The notes under the pieces: generated by a model
Seen by the model: the letters and a program-made list of their open reading frames with translations, nothing else
Told to the model about the DNA's origin: nothing
Databases searched by the model: none
Made by a program: the position numbers and the translations under genes
From: Globisporangium splendens
Taxonomy: Eukaryota; Oomycota; Peronosporomycetes; Pythiales; Pythiaceae
Assembly (NCBI GenBank): GCA_006386115.1
Contig: VFIW01000017.1
Coordinates: 310,001-374,000, forward strand
DNA: 64,000 nucleotides
Reading direction: 5' to 3'
Part shown: positions 33,425 to 44,957 of the stretch, piece after piece
How the letters are laid out: each line of letters starts with the position of its first letter
How positions within the stretch are numbered: position 1 is the first letter of the stretch

Positions 33425-33763
33425 TTAGTAGTCGGCACCTCCGCCGAACATATCCATACCGGCGCCGAGGTCAGCTTCTTCTTCTTCTTCCTTTTCTTCA
33501 ACGACGGCTTCAGCGGCACCACCGGCGGCGGCGGCACCAGCGGCGGCGGCTGGGGCGGCACCACCACCGAACTTGGCGAGCTTCTTCGAACCGGCGGCAA
33601 TGATCTTGTTCACGTCCTTGCCTTCCAATTCGGAGATGACCTTGGCCAAACGTTCAGCGTCCACTTCGACACCGACCGACGAGATGATCTTGGTGACATC
33701 AGCGGCCGATGGCGAGTCGTTTCCACCGAGGACAGCGAGGAGGTAAGCAGCAATGTAACGCAT
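33425..33763 (-). CDS. RPLP2: 60S acidic ribosomal protein P2
   Basis: Single exon, 112 residues, ATG at 33763. It begins with the canonical '[14 protein letters not shown]' dimerisation helix, then '[19 protein letters not shown]', an Ala/Gly hinge and an acidic tail. It forms the ribosomal stalk with P0 and P1 and recruits translation GTPases. The end differs from the standard eukaryotic 'DDDMGFGLFD': here it is '[17 protein letters not shown]'. Length and hinge are otherwise normal. It is divergently arranged with the RPL22 gene, about 700 bases away. Confidence 0.95.
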   Translation of the reverse strand: MRYIAAYLLAVLGGNDSPSAADVTKIISSVGVEVDAERLAKVISELEGKDVNKIIAAGSKKLAKFGGGAAPAAAAGAAAAGGAAEAVVEEKEEEEEADLGAGMDMFGGGADY

Positions 33764-34460
33764 CTGTTCCCACGCCAACAGTTCAGTTAGTAAAGCCGCT
33801 CAAACACATTGCTGCTCATACGCATGCCAGCGAGTCTGCATCTCCAAAGCGACCACTTTCAGCCAATGCGCGAGTCTGTGCGCATCTCCCAATCCAGCGA
33901 TTCCTGCGCAACACTGCCATGTTGCCGCATTGTTGCGCTTGTTTGACGCGTTCCACAGACTCTCACATTGGCTACATGTCGTTATGGAGGATTGCTCCGC
34001 ATATCGCCATTGGTGAAAAGTTGCAGCCACTATGGAGTGACGCCCTCTTCGCCACAGCAGAACCGCATGGACACAGACAGAGACAGACACACAAAGCGCG
34101 CGTGGAAGCGTACCTTGAATCAATTTAAGGTGTCTTTGGGTTTACCAGATACAAGATGGGGAAGCAGCGAGCGTGCTGTGCTCTCGTTGGCGCTCCCCAT
34201 TTGAGTTTCCAGGAGAACCAACCAACCGGTTTTCTCTCTCTACAAGAACCGTCCATCCTGTACAAGAGCAGTGCTTTGGTTTTCAGCCAATCAGAAACGA
34301 TCTGGTCCCGAACACAGCGATTGGGGTCCCTTGTTTGACTGGCTGGCGCGTGTCGTCCAATGGTTTTGTGTATTGGTCGCTGTGGCGCGAGCACATGAGG
34401 GTCGAGCAGCTCAATTGCTCATTTTGCTGCCTCGCACAACCGTAGTAAACGCTCAGAACA
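33764..34460. promoter_or_regulatory. Bidirectional promoter between two ribosomal protein genes
   Basis: About 700 bases between the ATGs of P2 (minus) and L22 (plus). CCAAT boxes are visible at 33863-33867, 34287-34291 and 34357-34361 and in reverse (ATTGG) at 33967-33971. CCAAT boxes bind NF-Y and often drive such housekeeping pairs; actual use is inference. Confidence 0.5.
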
Positions 34461-35356
34461 ATGGCTCCAGTCGCTGCTGTAAGTGGTTGAGTCCGCTCTC
34501 TCTGTGGAATGCGCCCGTCGATCCAGCTGTCTACGTGATCCCGACCAGGTCTGTCCCTTTTGAAAAGCAAAATGAGACATTATGAGTTGCCAAGCTGTAG
34601 AGGTGTCTTCTCTACCCGGGCAAGCAGAGTTTACTTCTCTGTGGATGTCTTTCCGAGTTCTTTGCAGCTGCAAGGGTGTGCATTGGACTTGGAGGGGCAT
34701 CACGCATAAGAGTAAAAAGGGATGGCCTTGTTTTCTTTTGGAATTCCACCAACTCGAAACAGAGCCACCTTCTCTGTTTTTGCAGTCGTCCGGGTAAAGA
34801 GCGAGTGAGAGAGACTCGACGCATATTCAATGCAATGCAGACACCTTTGCAGCGGCAGCAGCGTCATGGCGTTGAGTTTTCGTCTTCAGCGAGGGGGCGC
34901 ATCTTGGATGTGGATTGCCGATGGTTGGATTGGTGGTTGATCAAAATCTGTTTTGTGAAAGCCCCAATGCTAATCTCTTCGTGCCAACAGACCAAGGGAA
35001 AGAAGGTCGGAAAGAAGCAGGTGCTCAAGTTCACCATTGACTGCACCATCCCAGTCGATGACCGTGTGCTTGACCCTGCCTCGTTCGAGAAGTTCTTGCA
35101 CGACCGCATCAAGGTCGGTGGCAAGACCGGTGTGCTCGGTGACGCCGTCAAGATCTCCCGCGAGAAGAACAAGCTCCACGTGGCGGCCGTCGCTCCATTC
35201 TCGAAGCGTTACCTCAAGTACTTGACCAAGAAGTACTTGAAGAAGCAGCAATTGCGTGACTACCTCCACGTCATTGCTTCGGACAAGCAGACCTACGAAC
35301 TTCGTTACTTCAACATCCACGATGGTGGTAACGATGCCGATGATGATGAGGAATAA
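34461..35356 (+). CDS. RPL22: 60S ribosomal protein L22
   Basis: Exon 1 is 34461-34478, only 18 nt (MAPVAA). Exon 2 is 34991-35356. Together 384 nt, 127 residues, the usual eL22 length. The body reads '[20 protein letters not shown]', '[20 protein letters not shown]' and '[20 protein letters not shown]', and the protein ends in an acidic tail (NDADDDEE), all typical of eL22. The 512-nt intron is by far the longest of the small-gene introns in the window; introns right after a tiny first coding exon are common in ribosomal protein genes and can carry regulatory sequence or small RNAs. I see no snoRNA I can defend in it. Confidence 0.95.
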
Positions 35357-35876
35357 GCGTCTTCAGCTCCTCCCAGTGTAGCACAAAACTAAACTATAGG
35401 ACCTGAAGAGATTGTAGCTAATCTTCTCAATCAACAATGACGAAAGCATTCATTGCTTTGGCAGCAAGGCAAGCAGCTCAAAACAAAAACGCAAGTGTTC
35501 TTCACACGGATTGTAATTTATTCACCTTTTTTTTCATTGCTGTTTCGACCTTTCCTGCACGCTGAGTGCTACCTGACTATTTACCATTACAAAACAACGG
35601 AGTTTGGGTTTGTAGATGCATCCATACACATGGGGCGCCATCAAATTATCTGCGATATGAGCTGCGGTACGAGTTGCGAAACTGTGACGGCTCCTTGCAC
35701 TGCGCCTACACAATGGATGCATGTTGGGAAAGGAGGAGAAGAAAGAAAACACTATCAGCTCATTTCATGTACGTGCATCCATCTGACGTATTAATTCTGT
35801 AGTAGCTTTGCTTCATTCGCTCGCCCACTCGCATACGAATCCTACCCAAACGGCAATCCACAAAAACACAAGTTAT
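35357..35876. other. Intergenic region between convergent genes
   Basis: About 520 bases between the L22 stop and the PDK1 stop, with T-rich runs. No gene seen. Confidence 0.5.
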
Positions 35877-38307
35877 CTACATGGCACGCACCAAGGCAGC
35901 ATTGATCGCGTCGATCCATTTCTTCGACCCATTGACGAGATCGTTGAGATGATACACTCGATTGGGCTACGACAAGCGAGGTTTACACAACGAGGCGTTC
36001 ACAGAAAACAACAACATTAGTCATGGTCACTATCAGTTGCAGCAAGAACATCACCGCGATTTCGTTCGTGAAACTTGCGACGCGAAAAAAAAGAAGCACT
36101 TACCGTCACGACATCGAACGCCGTTGCGCTCTTGGATTGCACGTAGAGATTATCCGACCACGGAATTTCTCCTGCACATTGATTGCCCCAAAGCACAAAT
36201 ACATCAGGATACTTTCCGAAAAGCCAAACGACACAAGAAGAAATCGACAACTGACCTTTTTGCTTCATTCGAATAGCGTCGATGTAAATCAATCGTGGCT
36301 TCGAAGTGAGGATCAACTACAAATTCCGCATCATAAACAAAACATATTCAGCACGCGTAATCATCATCTGGTTTGGCGTCATGCCCAGATCGCTGTCTCC
36401 AACGACGTACCTGTCTTTTCTTGGAAAAGAGACCCTTGCGCTTGCTGATGAGTCCACCCATTTTGATCAATTCGTCGTCAAGCAGGAATCGGTTCCTGTC
36501 GCAAAGATTACAACCGTACACAACCATACAAGATCAATCGCCACATGCTACTTCCCATCCCGCACGACTAGACGACAACGAGGCTACACACCATAATGAG
36601 CTTGTCCGAGTGATCGGAGGTGGCGGTGGGATCGACGCTTTCTGTCGCGCAACCTCCAACACATTCACAGGTGAGCCCGGGCGTTCTCTACGAAAAGCAA
36701 GCACACACGCACAGCAAACGCACAAACAAATCAGTCCCATGGAAGCAAAAAGCCATTGATAATCACATCATTAAACAACAGCGGCGAGGTTCGTACTGTT
36801 CCATTGGTTCGAATGCTAAGCCCGAAGACACTTGCAATTCGGTCGCAACACCAGCAAACAACCAATCCTCCGTTGCGCCATCCTGTACATTGTGAGTTTG
36901 TGATTTATCATGAGACGACTTGCCATGGGAAAGGTCAAGGTCAGCCCAGTCGGCTCTTACATTGTCTGTTGGCGGCAAGCGACCAACTTGGGGCACGTAT
37001 GGCGGTTGGGTCGAGCCGAGATTGGCCCAATCGACGCCATCAAAAAATGGGTGCGATTTCAACGCGCTGTACCCATTCCCTTCTTCGTCCGTGCCTGCAC
37101 CTAGTCGTTCCTTCGGCTCTTGAAGCAAGATCTTATCGATCAAATCGCGCGCGACATCGGGGAACCCTGGTGGGTACGCGAAATCTTCCGCCGGGTGGTT
37201 CAGGATCTGCTGAAACGTGAGGTATTCATTCTCCGCTCGGAACATTGGTCGGCCAACCAGCATCTGGAAGACCATGCAAGCAACGGCCCAAATGTCACAG
37301 CCGCGAGACGCTTCCTGGTCGCGCAGCACTTCCGGCGAGACAAATTCAGCGGTACCACAAAACGTGTTGTGCCGGCTTTCTTCAGTTTCGTCCTTTGCGG
37401 TACCAAAATCGGTGATCTTCAGGTGACCATCCTCGCTGTGAAACAAATAGGAAGAAAAATGCGTCAGCAAAAACGTTGCAAATCGGACGCATTTAAAACC
37501 GAGGTGCGGCTCTTACCTCAGCAAGATGTTTTCAGGCTTCAAATCGCGATGAATGACAGCCTGTTCACAGTCGACAGTTCAATAATTGTCAGATCGCTGT
37601 CATGCATGCCAAAGATTGCCGACATAATTTTCTCGCAACAATGAAACACGTACGTTGTTGTGCAAATACTCCAACGCGACGACAACTTCCGCGATGTAAA
37701 ACCTCGTGAGCTCCAACGAGCAAGCCTTATCCTTGATGCCTACAGCCGCTTGCTCTTTTTGGTGTTTCCTGTGCATTATTTACAACAGCAAATGAGTGCT
37801 ATTTGCAGCTTTTGAGCAACAAGGAAATGCAAGTAATAGGCAACGTACGTGATGACATCAAGCAGCTCGCCACCGCGGCACAACTCCATCACCATGTACA
37901 GATAGTTGTTGTCCTGGAAGGTGAAGAAGAGCTTCACAATGCGGTCGTGCGAGACTTTGGAAAACACTTTGCGCTCCATCATGACGAACTTCACTTTCTT
38001 CTCCTTTCGAATAAAGCGTTTCTCCATAATCTTCACCGCATACTCCACTCCAGTATCCTTCATGCGAGCATGCACGACCTACCAAAATCAAGAAGAAATG
38101 AAAGCATTAGCTGACATGAGATTGATGCAGCTGCTGCATTCTGAATGAAGCAGCCGTTCAGGTGCAGTATTTTTACACTGCAATATCCATCCCACTCACT
38201 CTCGCATACGCTCCTTCTCCAAGCGTCGTGCCGAACATGAAATCCGCAGGTGACGGCTTCTTACTATTGCGTCCAGAGGACGAGCCTTCCAGCGAGCCTA
38301 TCATCAT
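35877..38307 (-). CDS. PDPK1: 3-phosphoinositide-dependent protein kinase 1 (PDK1) with C-terminal PH domain
   Basis: Ten exons: 38307-38200, 38078-37849, 37768-37654, 37560-37517, 37435-36797, 36687-36592, 36495-36411, 36316-36256, 36171-36104 and 35966-35877; 1536 nt, 511 residues. Glycine loop 'GTTLGEGAYAR', Lys in 'EYAVKIMEKR', catalytic loop 'VIHRDLKPENILL', 'ITDFGTAK', and activation loop 'NTFCGTAEFVSPEVL'. The residue matching human Ser241 is Thr. The hydrophobic-pocket region 'KKVKFVMMERKVFSKVSHDR' follows the PDK1 pattern. A proline-rich linker leads to a PH domain beginning 'LIKMGGLISKRKGLFSKKRQ' and ending 'KKWIDAINAAL', which should bind PtdInsP3 at membranes. PDK1 activates AGC kinases by phosphorylating their activation loop. 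Missing the last five exons would wrongly give a PH-less kinase ending at 36763. Confidence 0.93.
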
Positions 38308-39163
38308 TTACAGGTGTCAATACGTTAGTCCTATCATTTCCCGCCCACCTTCATCACAACGTCACTTCCGCAGTCCACAAAGGAATAGGAAACAGGGTAT
38401 AGGCGGCCGCTATCTCCTTTAAATGCGCGTTGACGATGCCGAGAGAGAGGTAAATCACCCTAGTGCCTCCCTTCCCCCGCAGTGAACACAACCAACCCAC
38501 CTCACCCCTTCTTCCCATCCTGCATGTGCAAACAACTACACGACGACAAGAACGCACCTGGTGGTGTCGGGACGACCTCCATGGTGGCGACCGCTTCTCC
38601 TTCTTCGTCTCACACACGCGGGGTCGTTCGCAGTCGAGTCGCTGCTGGGAAACAGCGGGGCGTCGCGCGCTTCCTCCCTCGCTTCCTGGCTTCTTTACCA
38701 GCCGCGGATTCTACCCAGTGCTTCAAACAGCAACACACAGTGTTTGTTGTCGGTGCACGCGATGGTTGCCCGAATAGTGGCCTCTCTTCCTCCTCCCTCA
38801 CTTTCCTTCCCCCTGAGGTTTTTTGTTGGAAAAACCTCAGGCACCTGCCCTGGTTTTGCCCAAAAGCCAGACGAGAACCCATTTTTTGTTTCGAGATCTC
38901 AATTAGAGAGTGCTGGTATGTGGGTGCGCAGAGGAACCCGTCATATGACATACATTGCAGACAGAGACAAAGTATGTATTATCAGAAGTTGCCACATTGT
39001 CCAAGAGGGGTTGCATTTGAGTTTTTCGAAGTAATGCATGCTTGTGAGGAGGAGAAGCATCGTATAAGGCAGGAAGTATCTGCGTGAGGAGGGAAGGGTG
39101 GCGGGTTGAAGAACCGCAAACGGCTCTGTCGCCCGAATCCAAGCGAGCTTATCGACGACGGCG
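38308..39163. other. Upstream region of divergent genes
   Basis: About 850 bases between the PDK1 start (minus) and the crotonase-fold gene (plus). Open frames here are short and without domain or splice support. It must hold both promoters. Confidence 0.5.
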
Positions 39164-40604
39164 ATGCGCAAGAGCTTTATTATGGTCCCCATGCTGGCGC
39201 GTTCGCGATGCGGACTGCAACGCGCTCCGAGCCACCAGCGCTTCTTCATTGGAGGCGCGCGCGCCAAGAGCGACCTCGTGACGCTCGAGAAGCATGGACG
39301 CGTCGGGATCCTGCGCTTGAACGATCCGAAGCGCCTGAACCCAATGACCGCTGCGATGGGCAATGCTCTGCAAGGTTGGTATTTTTTTCAGAGATCCTAT
39401 CTCGGCGGCTGTACGAGCGGCGCTTGCAGATTTGCGATGCGGTGCAATGATAATAGTGATATTGGGTTTGCCTCTTCTGCATGTGTGCGCTTTGTGTCTT
39501 GGTGGTGCTTGCTGAGCAGAAAAAGTAGCCGAGATTAATTCCCGCGCCGATGAATTTGGCGCCGTTGTGCTGACTGGTGAAGGTGAGTTATGGCTGTGCA
39601 ATTCGGCTGCAATGTTATCTCCCTTCAGTGTTTGACACTGCCATGACGATATATCCATCAGGCCGAGCTTTCTCTGCGGGTGGCGACATGAAGTTCCTTC
39701 AAGAGCGAATCACGGATACCCCTTCGCGCAACAGGTGGGGATGTGGATTGCTGCTTGTACGCAACGCCTTCATATGCTTGAAACTAACGCGCGATTTTGT
39801 GTGACTGCGAACAGCGTGCTGATGCAAAAGTTCTACTCACGCTACATGTCCTTGCGAACGCTTCAAGTGCCTCTTGTTGCTGCAATCAATGGTCCAGCAA
39901 TTGGCGCGGGTTTGTGCATCTCCTTGTTTGCCGATGTCCGCGTTGCTGCAAAGGATGCCAAGATGGGGTTTACATTCGTCAATTTGGGGCTTCATCCGGT
40001 GAGTTTGCTTTTCTTTGTCCAATTATGAATATCGAATTTGGCTGATTGAATCGACTCATCGTGGTGTGGCTCTGCAGGGAATGGCGAGCTCGCATTTCCT
40101 TCCTTTGATTGTCGGGACTGAGACTGCCAACTATTTGATGCTAACTGGAAAGGTAACTGTATGCACGCCTCGTGCATCACCAACAGATGCAGCTCTTATT
40201 CGACTCCTTGTTTACTTCTCGATAGGTCATCGATGGAACTGAAGCGGAGCGTCTTCGTCTCGTTTTCAAGGCAGTCGACAAGGTAGGTGAATTCGTTATT
40301 CTGCTCGATGGTTTGGTTTTCTAAGGCATGTGCTGCAATGCTGGCGTTTGTCTTTATTTATCAGGAAAATGTCGTAGAAGAAGCCGTTTCGATCGCGGAA
40401 GAAATGGCCACGACGTCGTCGACTGCGACGCGTGCCGTGCTCCGCACGCTTCGTTCCAAGCAGGATGTCGGTCTCGCCGCAGCTCTTCTCCGCGAGTCGG
40501 ACTCGCAAGCGCAGTCGTTCGCCTCCAAGGACTACGCTGAAGGTCTCAAAGCCATCGTCGAGAAGCGCGATCCGAATTTCGCGGATTTTGAACACTACGA
40601 GTAG
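39164..40604 (+). CDS. Enoyl-CoA hydratase/isomerase (crotonase) family protein, probably mitochondrial
   Basis: Seven exons: 39164-39374, 39520-39582, 39662-39734, 39815-39998, 40078-40152, 40226-40282 and 40365-40604; 903 nt, 300 residues. The basic N-terminus (MRKSFIMVPMLARSRCGLQR) looks like a mitochondrial presequence. Crotonase signatures: 'GRAFSAGGDMKFLQER' (oxyanion hole Ala-Gly-Gly-Asp) and 'VAAINGPAIGAGLCISLFAD' (second oxyanion NH). The two catalytic Glu of classic hydratases, in 'GGGCELA' and 'GQPEI', align with Cys in 'GAGLCIS' and Phe in 'MGFTFVN'. So it binds an acyl-CoA but is unlikely to be a standard enoyl-CoA hydratase. Substrate not predictable. Confidence 0.88.
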
Positions 40605-41008
40605 AGAAAAAGTCAAGTTCAACACGTTTCAGTCAACTTCAACCAGACAACAATAGGTCGGTTATGACAACGACGTCCTCCCTGTCCTTTTGTTATAAGT
40701 CATATTTCTGTCGATACCTCTTTATCTCGGGTGTCCGTTAAGTTCTCCCACACGACTTGAAGCACAGTGTGCACTTAACGTCGGTTTGTTTGACAAAATT
40801 CCTGTGGTCGGTTTACTTCTCGTTTTGATTGAGCAAACAGAACTACTCACTTTAGTGGCACTTCAGTGCCATGGCACTCCTTTTGTATCGGTTAAACAAC
40901 AACTGAGCCGGTGACAAGAACAAGAACAAAGGCGTCACTCGCCAATCTCACACACACACACACACGCACACACGCATCAGGTCGACGCACGCACTCGCAT
41001 CCTCAGCC
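40605..41008. promoter_or_regulatory. Upstream region of the mitochondrial carrier gene, with (CA)n repeat
   Basis: About 400 bases between two same-strand genes. A (CA)n microsatellite occupies about 40949-40975, directly upstream of the carrier start. A short inverted pair around 'GGCACTTCAGTGCC' (about 40857-40870) is visible. Confidence 0.45.
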
Positions 41009-42383
41009 ATGGCCACCCAGACCCGCTCCGTTGCACCGCCTATTACGGTGGCCAAGCGCGGCTTCGCGATGGACTTCTTCCTCGCGGGCATCGCCACCAG
41101 CGGCGCGTGCGTCGTGTCGAACCCCATGGAGGTCGTCAAGACGCGCATGCAGCTGCAGGGCGAGCTCGCCAAGACCGCCGTCGCTGGCAACGCCGTCCCG
41201 ACCGTGCGCTACCGCAATTTTGCGCACGGGTTCTTCACGATTTGCCGCACGGAAGGACTCGTGGGTATCCAGCGAGGGTTGTTGCCAGGAATGGGGTACC
41301 AGGTACGCTTCTTACGCTTGGAGTGTGCGTGCGGTATAGGAGTGCTGATGTTTGCTTCAAACAAAATTTGCATGTGATGTATATGTAGACGTTCTTGAAT
41401 GCGCCGCGACTGGGGCTGTTTGAGCCAATTCAAAAGCTCTATGGCGCCACGGATCCGACGCACTTCTCCTTCCCGATCCGCAACCTCGCTGCTGCGGCGA
41501 CTTCAGGTTGGTGCTTTTCGCGCGTATCTTGCTTCGGGCTTTCCGTATTTGTTGACTCTAATGCGGTGCAATTGTTTTCTTTCTGTAGGTCTGATTGGTG
41601 CGTGTGTTGGCAGTCCGTTTTTCCTCGTGAAGGCGCGTATTCAGGCCGCGAGCTCGGCCGCAACGATCAACGCTCAATACGCTTACACTGGCATGGTAAG
41701 GAGCACACTTGGACTATTTTTTTCATTTTTATGAAATCGTCAAAGCTCACGGTCTTTTGCATGGAAAATGCGATAGGTGGACGGTTTTCAACAGATTTTA
41801 CGAACTGAAGGTCCGCGAGGTCTCTACCGAGGCATGTCGGGTGCTATTCCCCGAGTATCCGTAAGTGCAGAAGAAGAACTATATCATTGTGTTGCTTTTA
41901 ATACTCGATACCTGACGCGTTTGATGCCATCTGTAGATTGGTTCTGGTACACAACTGGCCACCTACACGCAAGCCAAGACGTTGGTGATGGCTGCAGGCA
42001 TTGAAGACGGCTTCCAAGTTCAACTCGGATGTGAGTGTGCTGCTACTCGCTATATTCGTCTTTCATTGCCGCCGCTGTGTGCTGACATCCTGCTTGTATT
42101 CTTTATGTGTGCAGCGAGTATTGTGAGTGGATTGGTAGTGACGACGGCGATGAACCCGTTTGATGTCGTCTCGACGCGTCTGTACAGCCAGAAAGTGGTC
42201 AACGGCAAGGGTGAGCTCTACGATGGCGTCTTCGACTGCCTCGCCAAGACGTGGCGTGCCGAGGGCATCCGCGGCTTTTACAAGGGCTGGACGGCGCATT
42301 ACTTCCGTCTCGGGCCGCATACGGTGTGCACGTTTGTGTTTTGGGAGCAAGCGAAGCGATTCGCCGCGAATCATGGCTATTAA
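41009..42383 (+). CDS. Mitochondrial carrier, SLC25A34/35 (OAC1)-like
   Basis: Six exons: 41009-41302, 41389-41506, 41589-41695, 41777-41860, 41937-42030 and 42115-42383; 966 nt, 321 residues. Three tandem carrier repeats of about 100 residues, each with two membrane helices. The three odd-helix signatures are 'NPMEVVKTRMQLQ', 'SPFFLVKARIQ' and 'NPFDVVSTRLYSQ'. The departures in repeats 2 and 3 (F for D/E, S for K/R) are those of the SLC25A34/35 and yeast OAC1 group. OAC1 moves oxaloacetate, sulfate and related anions across the inner membrane; the substrate here is inferred only from the group. Each intron lies in a loop or within the matrix side of a repeat. Confidence 0.93.
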
Positions 42384-42632
42384 GTAGACTATTACCATAG
42401 AGAACAAGCAGAGTGCATGCATCGCATCCAGCAACCGCAAAATGGCTCCTCGAATCTCCATAAAGCAGGTCAAAAAAAGAAAACGTGCACAAATCCGCCG
42501 GATATGCATGGTATATATTCACACCGCATTTGATCTCTTAAACGCTTGCCACCAGTGTGCTGCTACTTACGTTTCACAAAAGAAACACGGACAAATGCAA
42601 CTCCAGTCGTGCATTTACCTACCTCTCCTCAC

Positions 42633-44565
42633 TTAGTAGCGGTACAACTTAGCCGTTCGCGTCTGCTCCAAGTCAACCTTGTGGCCGAAGAGATCGCGGA
42701 TGTTGCTCAAGCGATACTTGATCATCGTTGGTCGTTCTAACGAGAGCCCCCACGCGATCACGCGGACATTCTCAGGGAGTCCCATGGGACGCAGCATCTC
42801 TGGACGGAACACACCCGAGTTACCAACCTCCGTCCACTTGTTCAGGTCCGGGTGGAACGCGAAGATCTCCATACTTGGCTCCGTGTACGGGTTGTACGCT
42901 GGCTTGAAACGCATCTTCGTGATGCCGATCTTCTCGAAGAACGCCTTGATCACGCCAATGAGGTCGCCCAACGACAGGTCGTAGTCGGCCACGACACCTT
43001 CGACCTGGTGGAACTCCGCCAAGTGCGTCGCATCCATGCTCTCGTTACGGAACACGCGGTCGATAGAGAAGTACTTCTGCGGCGTGAAACCCCCTGGCTG
43101 GTTCACCAACTTGTACAGCATTTGCGCCGAGATCGCCGTCGTGTGCGTGCGCAAGATGTTGGTCATCGACGTCTCGCGCTTGAACGCACCACGCCCGTGA
43201 CTGGAAAGAGGCATCCAAATCAACAGCGTCAGTCAAGCAAACGAACAAATAACTCCGAAACTGGTAATCGTTTGTTGCGTACCCAATGGAGCCAAAGCCA
43301 CCGTTCTCGTGCATGTCATGCACACGCTCGTAGTACTCTTCTGGGACCGTCAAGCACTTTTGTGGCTCTACCAAGCAACACAGACAAACACGTACACATT
43401 CGAGTTTAGTGAGCGAGCGACAAGAAAAGAGAAGCAACTATTACAAATGACAACGTACTGGTGAGGAAGAACGTATCGTGAGCATCACGCGCTGGGTGGG
43501 ATTGCGGCTGGAAAAGCGCATCGAAGTTCCAGAAGCTGCTTTCCACGAAACGGTTCGTTGGCATTTCTTGGAAACTACACGAAATAAAAAAGCAGAGTCC
43601 AAATGATTATAATAATTAGCTCCAGTGCAATTGGTGCATGCTGCATAGTACGCAAAGCCAACGTACCCCATGTCCATCAGCACACGACGGAACTCCGCAC
43701 GCACTTTCATGAGTGGGTGCAGGTGGCCACCCCCCACAGGAAGACCGAGCGTGTTGAAGTTGTACGGCTTGAACGTTTCCTTCTTCCAGGCGTCACTAGT
43801 ATAAATGTGAATAGTAAACAAGAATGTGAGGCTGCTAATCCTCCATACTAACCAGCAAAGCAACAGAGTACGTACCCTTCGAGCATCTCCTTGTTCAAGC
43901 CCGCAGCTTGCTTCTTGCGCTGCAGCGAGAAGTTTGGTCCCTTGGTGATCTTGTACGACTTGCGGGTGCGCACGTCGACCAAGTTACGGCGCTTGAGGTT
44001 CTTGGCTTCGTCGGCAGTCGCGGCCGAGAGTGCACCTTCAGCGCTCTCAATGCGACGCAGCACCTCGGCAGCTTCGTCCACCACAGATTCGACCTGTGCA
44101 AATAAAAGCAGTTAGACACCCTTCACTGCGTAGTTCACACCTCACTTTGATACGATCAGTACGTACGTTGCGGTAGAACTTGCCGTCGGTCTTGTCCAAT
44201 CGGATCCATCGGTTCTTCATGCACGCGCCTTGTCCGACTTTCAAGGTCGCGGCGCCGACGACGCCCTCGAGCGTCGCGCGATCGATGCCCTCGCTCGCTG
44301 GGATCGCGTGGAAGACCTGCACTTCCGGCGAGCCCTTGGCCAGGAACGTCAGCGCCTCGTCCTTGAGCACGTAGAACGACGTCGAGAGCTCGTCCGAGAC
44401 GACGAACGCGTCCGCGAGCAGCGACTTCATGACGCCGACCACGAGCTCATGCGCGAGCCCGTGCTGCAGCGCGTACGCGTACGAGTCCTGCACGCCGCTG
44501 TCGGCGTTGACGGCTTGCAGCAGCTGCGCCTCCACGCGCTGCTTCTCGGCGGCTTCGGCACTCAT
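42633..44565 (-). CDS. FARSA: Phenylalanyl-tRNA synthetase alpha subunit (cytosolic)
   Basis: Six exons: 44565-44167, 44093-43876, 43795-43667, 43574-43459, 43367-43283 and 43200-42633; 1515 nt, 504 residues, the usual length. The N-terminal winged-helix tRNA-binding region is followed by the class II catalytic core. '[20 protein letters not shown]' is the conserved loop of the alpha subunit, motif 2 lies in '[20 protein letters not shown]', and motif 3 is '[16 protein letters not shown]'. It charges tRNA-Phe as an (alpha-beta)2 enzyme; the beta subunit is not in this window. The start is the ATG of [10 protein letters not shown]. Confidence 0.95.
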
Positions 44566-44698
44566 CGTTGGGGGATATGCTCGGGAGGGAGGGCTTGTTG
44601 ATAAAGAGTGAGCGTTCCTGTGTCTGGCGGAGAAGCCAAGTCGCCGCATAAAGTACGCAGGGGAGATGTTAAGTACGCGCGAAGGAAGTATACAGCCG

Positions 44699-44743
44699 CA
44701 CTAAAGTCTCCCACAAGCATTTTCCTAAAGACAGACTTTAGTG
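44699..44743. repeat. Perfect 11-bp inverted repeat, 23-nt spacer
   Basis: CACTAAAGTCT (44699-44709) and AGACTTTAGTG (44733-44743) are exact reverse complements. It lies between the 3' end of the CDF gene (44958) and the start of FARSA (44565). It could be a terminator-like hairpin, a protein-binding palindrome or the remains of a small inverted-repeat element. Confidence 0.7.
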
Positions 44744-44957
44744 ACAGGATGGAATTAGTGACATGAACACAATAGTGACCAAAATGGCTACAACATGATG
44801 ACTTCGTGTCCACGACATGAACTTGATCAACCTATTCTACAAGGAACGATGTTGTAATCCACGCAGAGATAGAAAGACGAGGCTCTACGCAACGTGGTGG
44901 TCCTATATGTGCCATTGACAGTGGAGTTGGGCTACAATGATACGGGACTTGGTGCAA

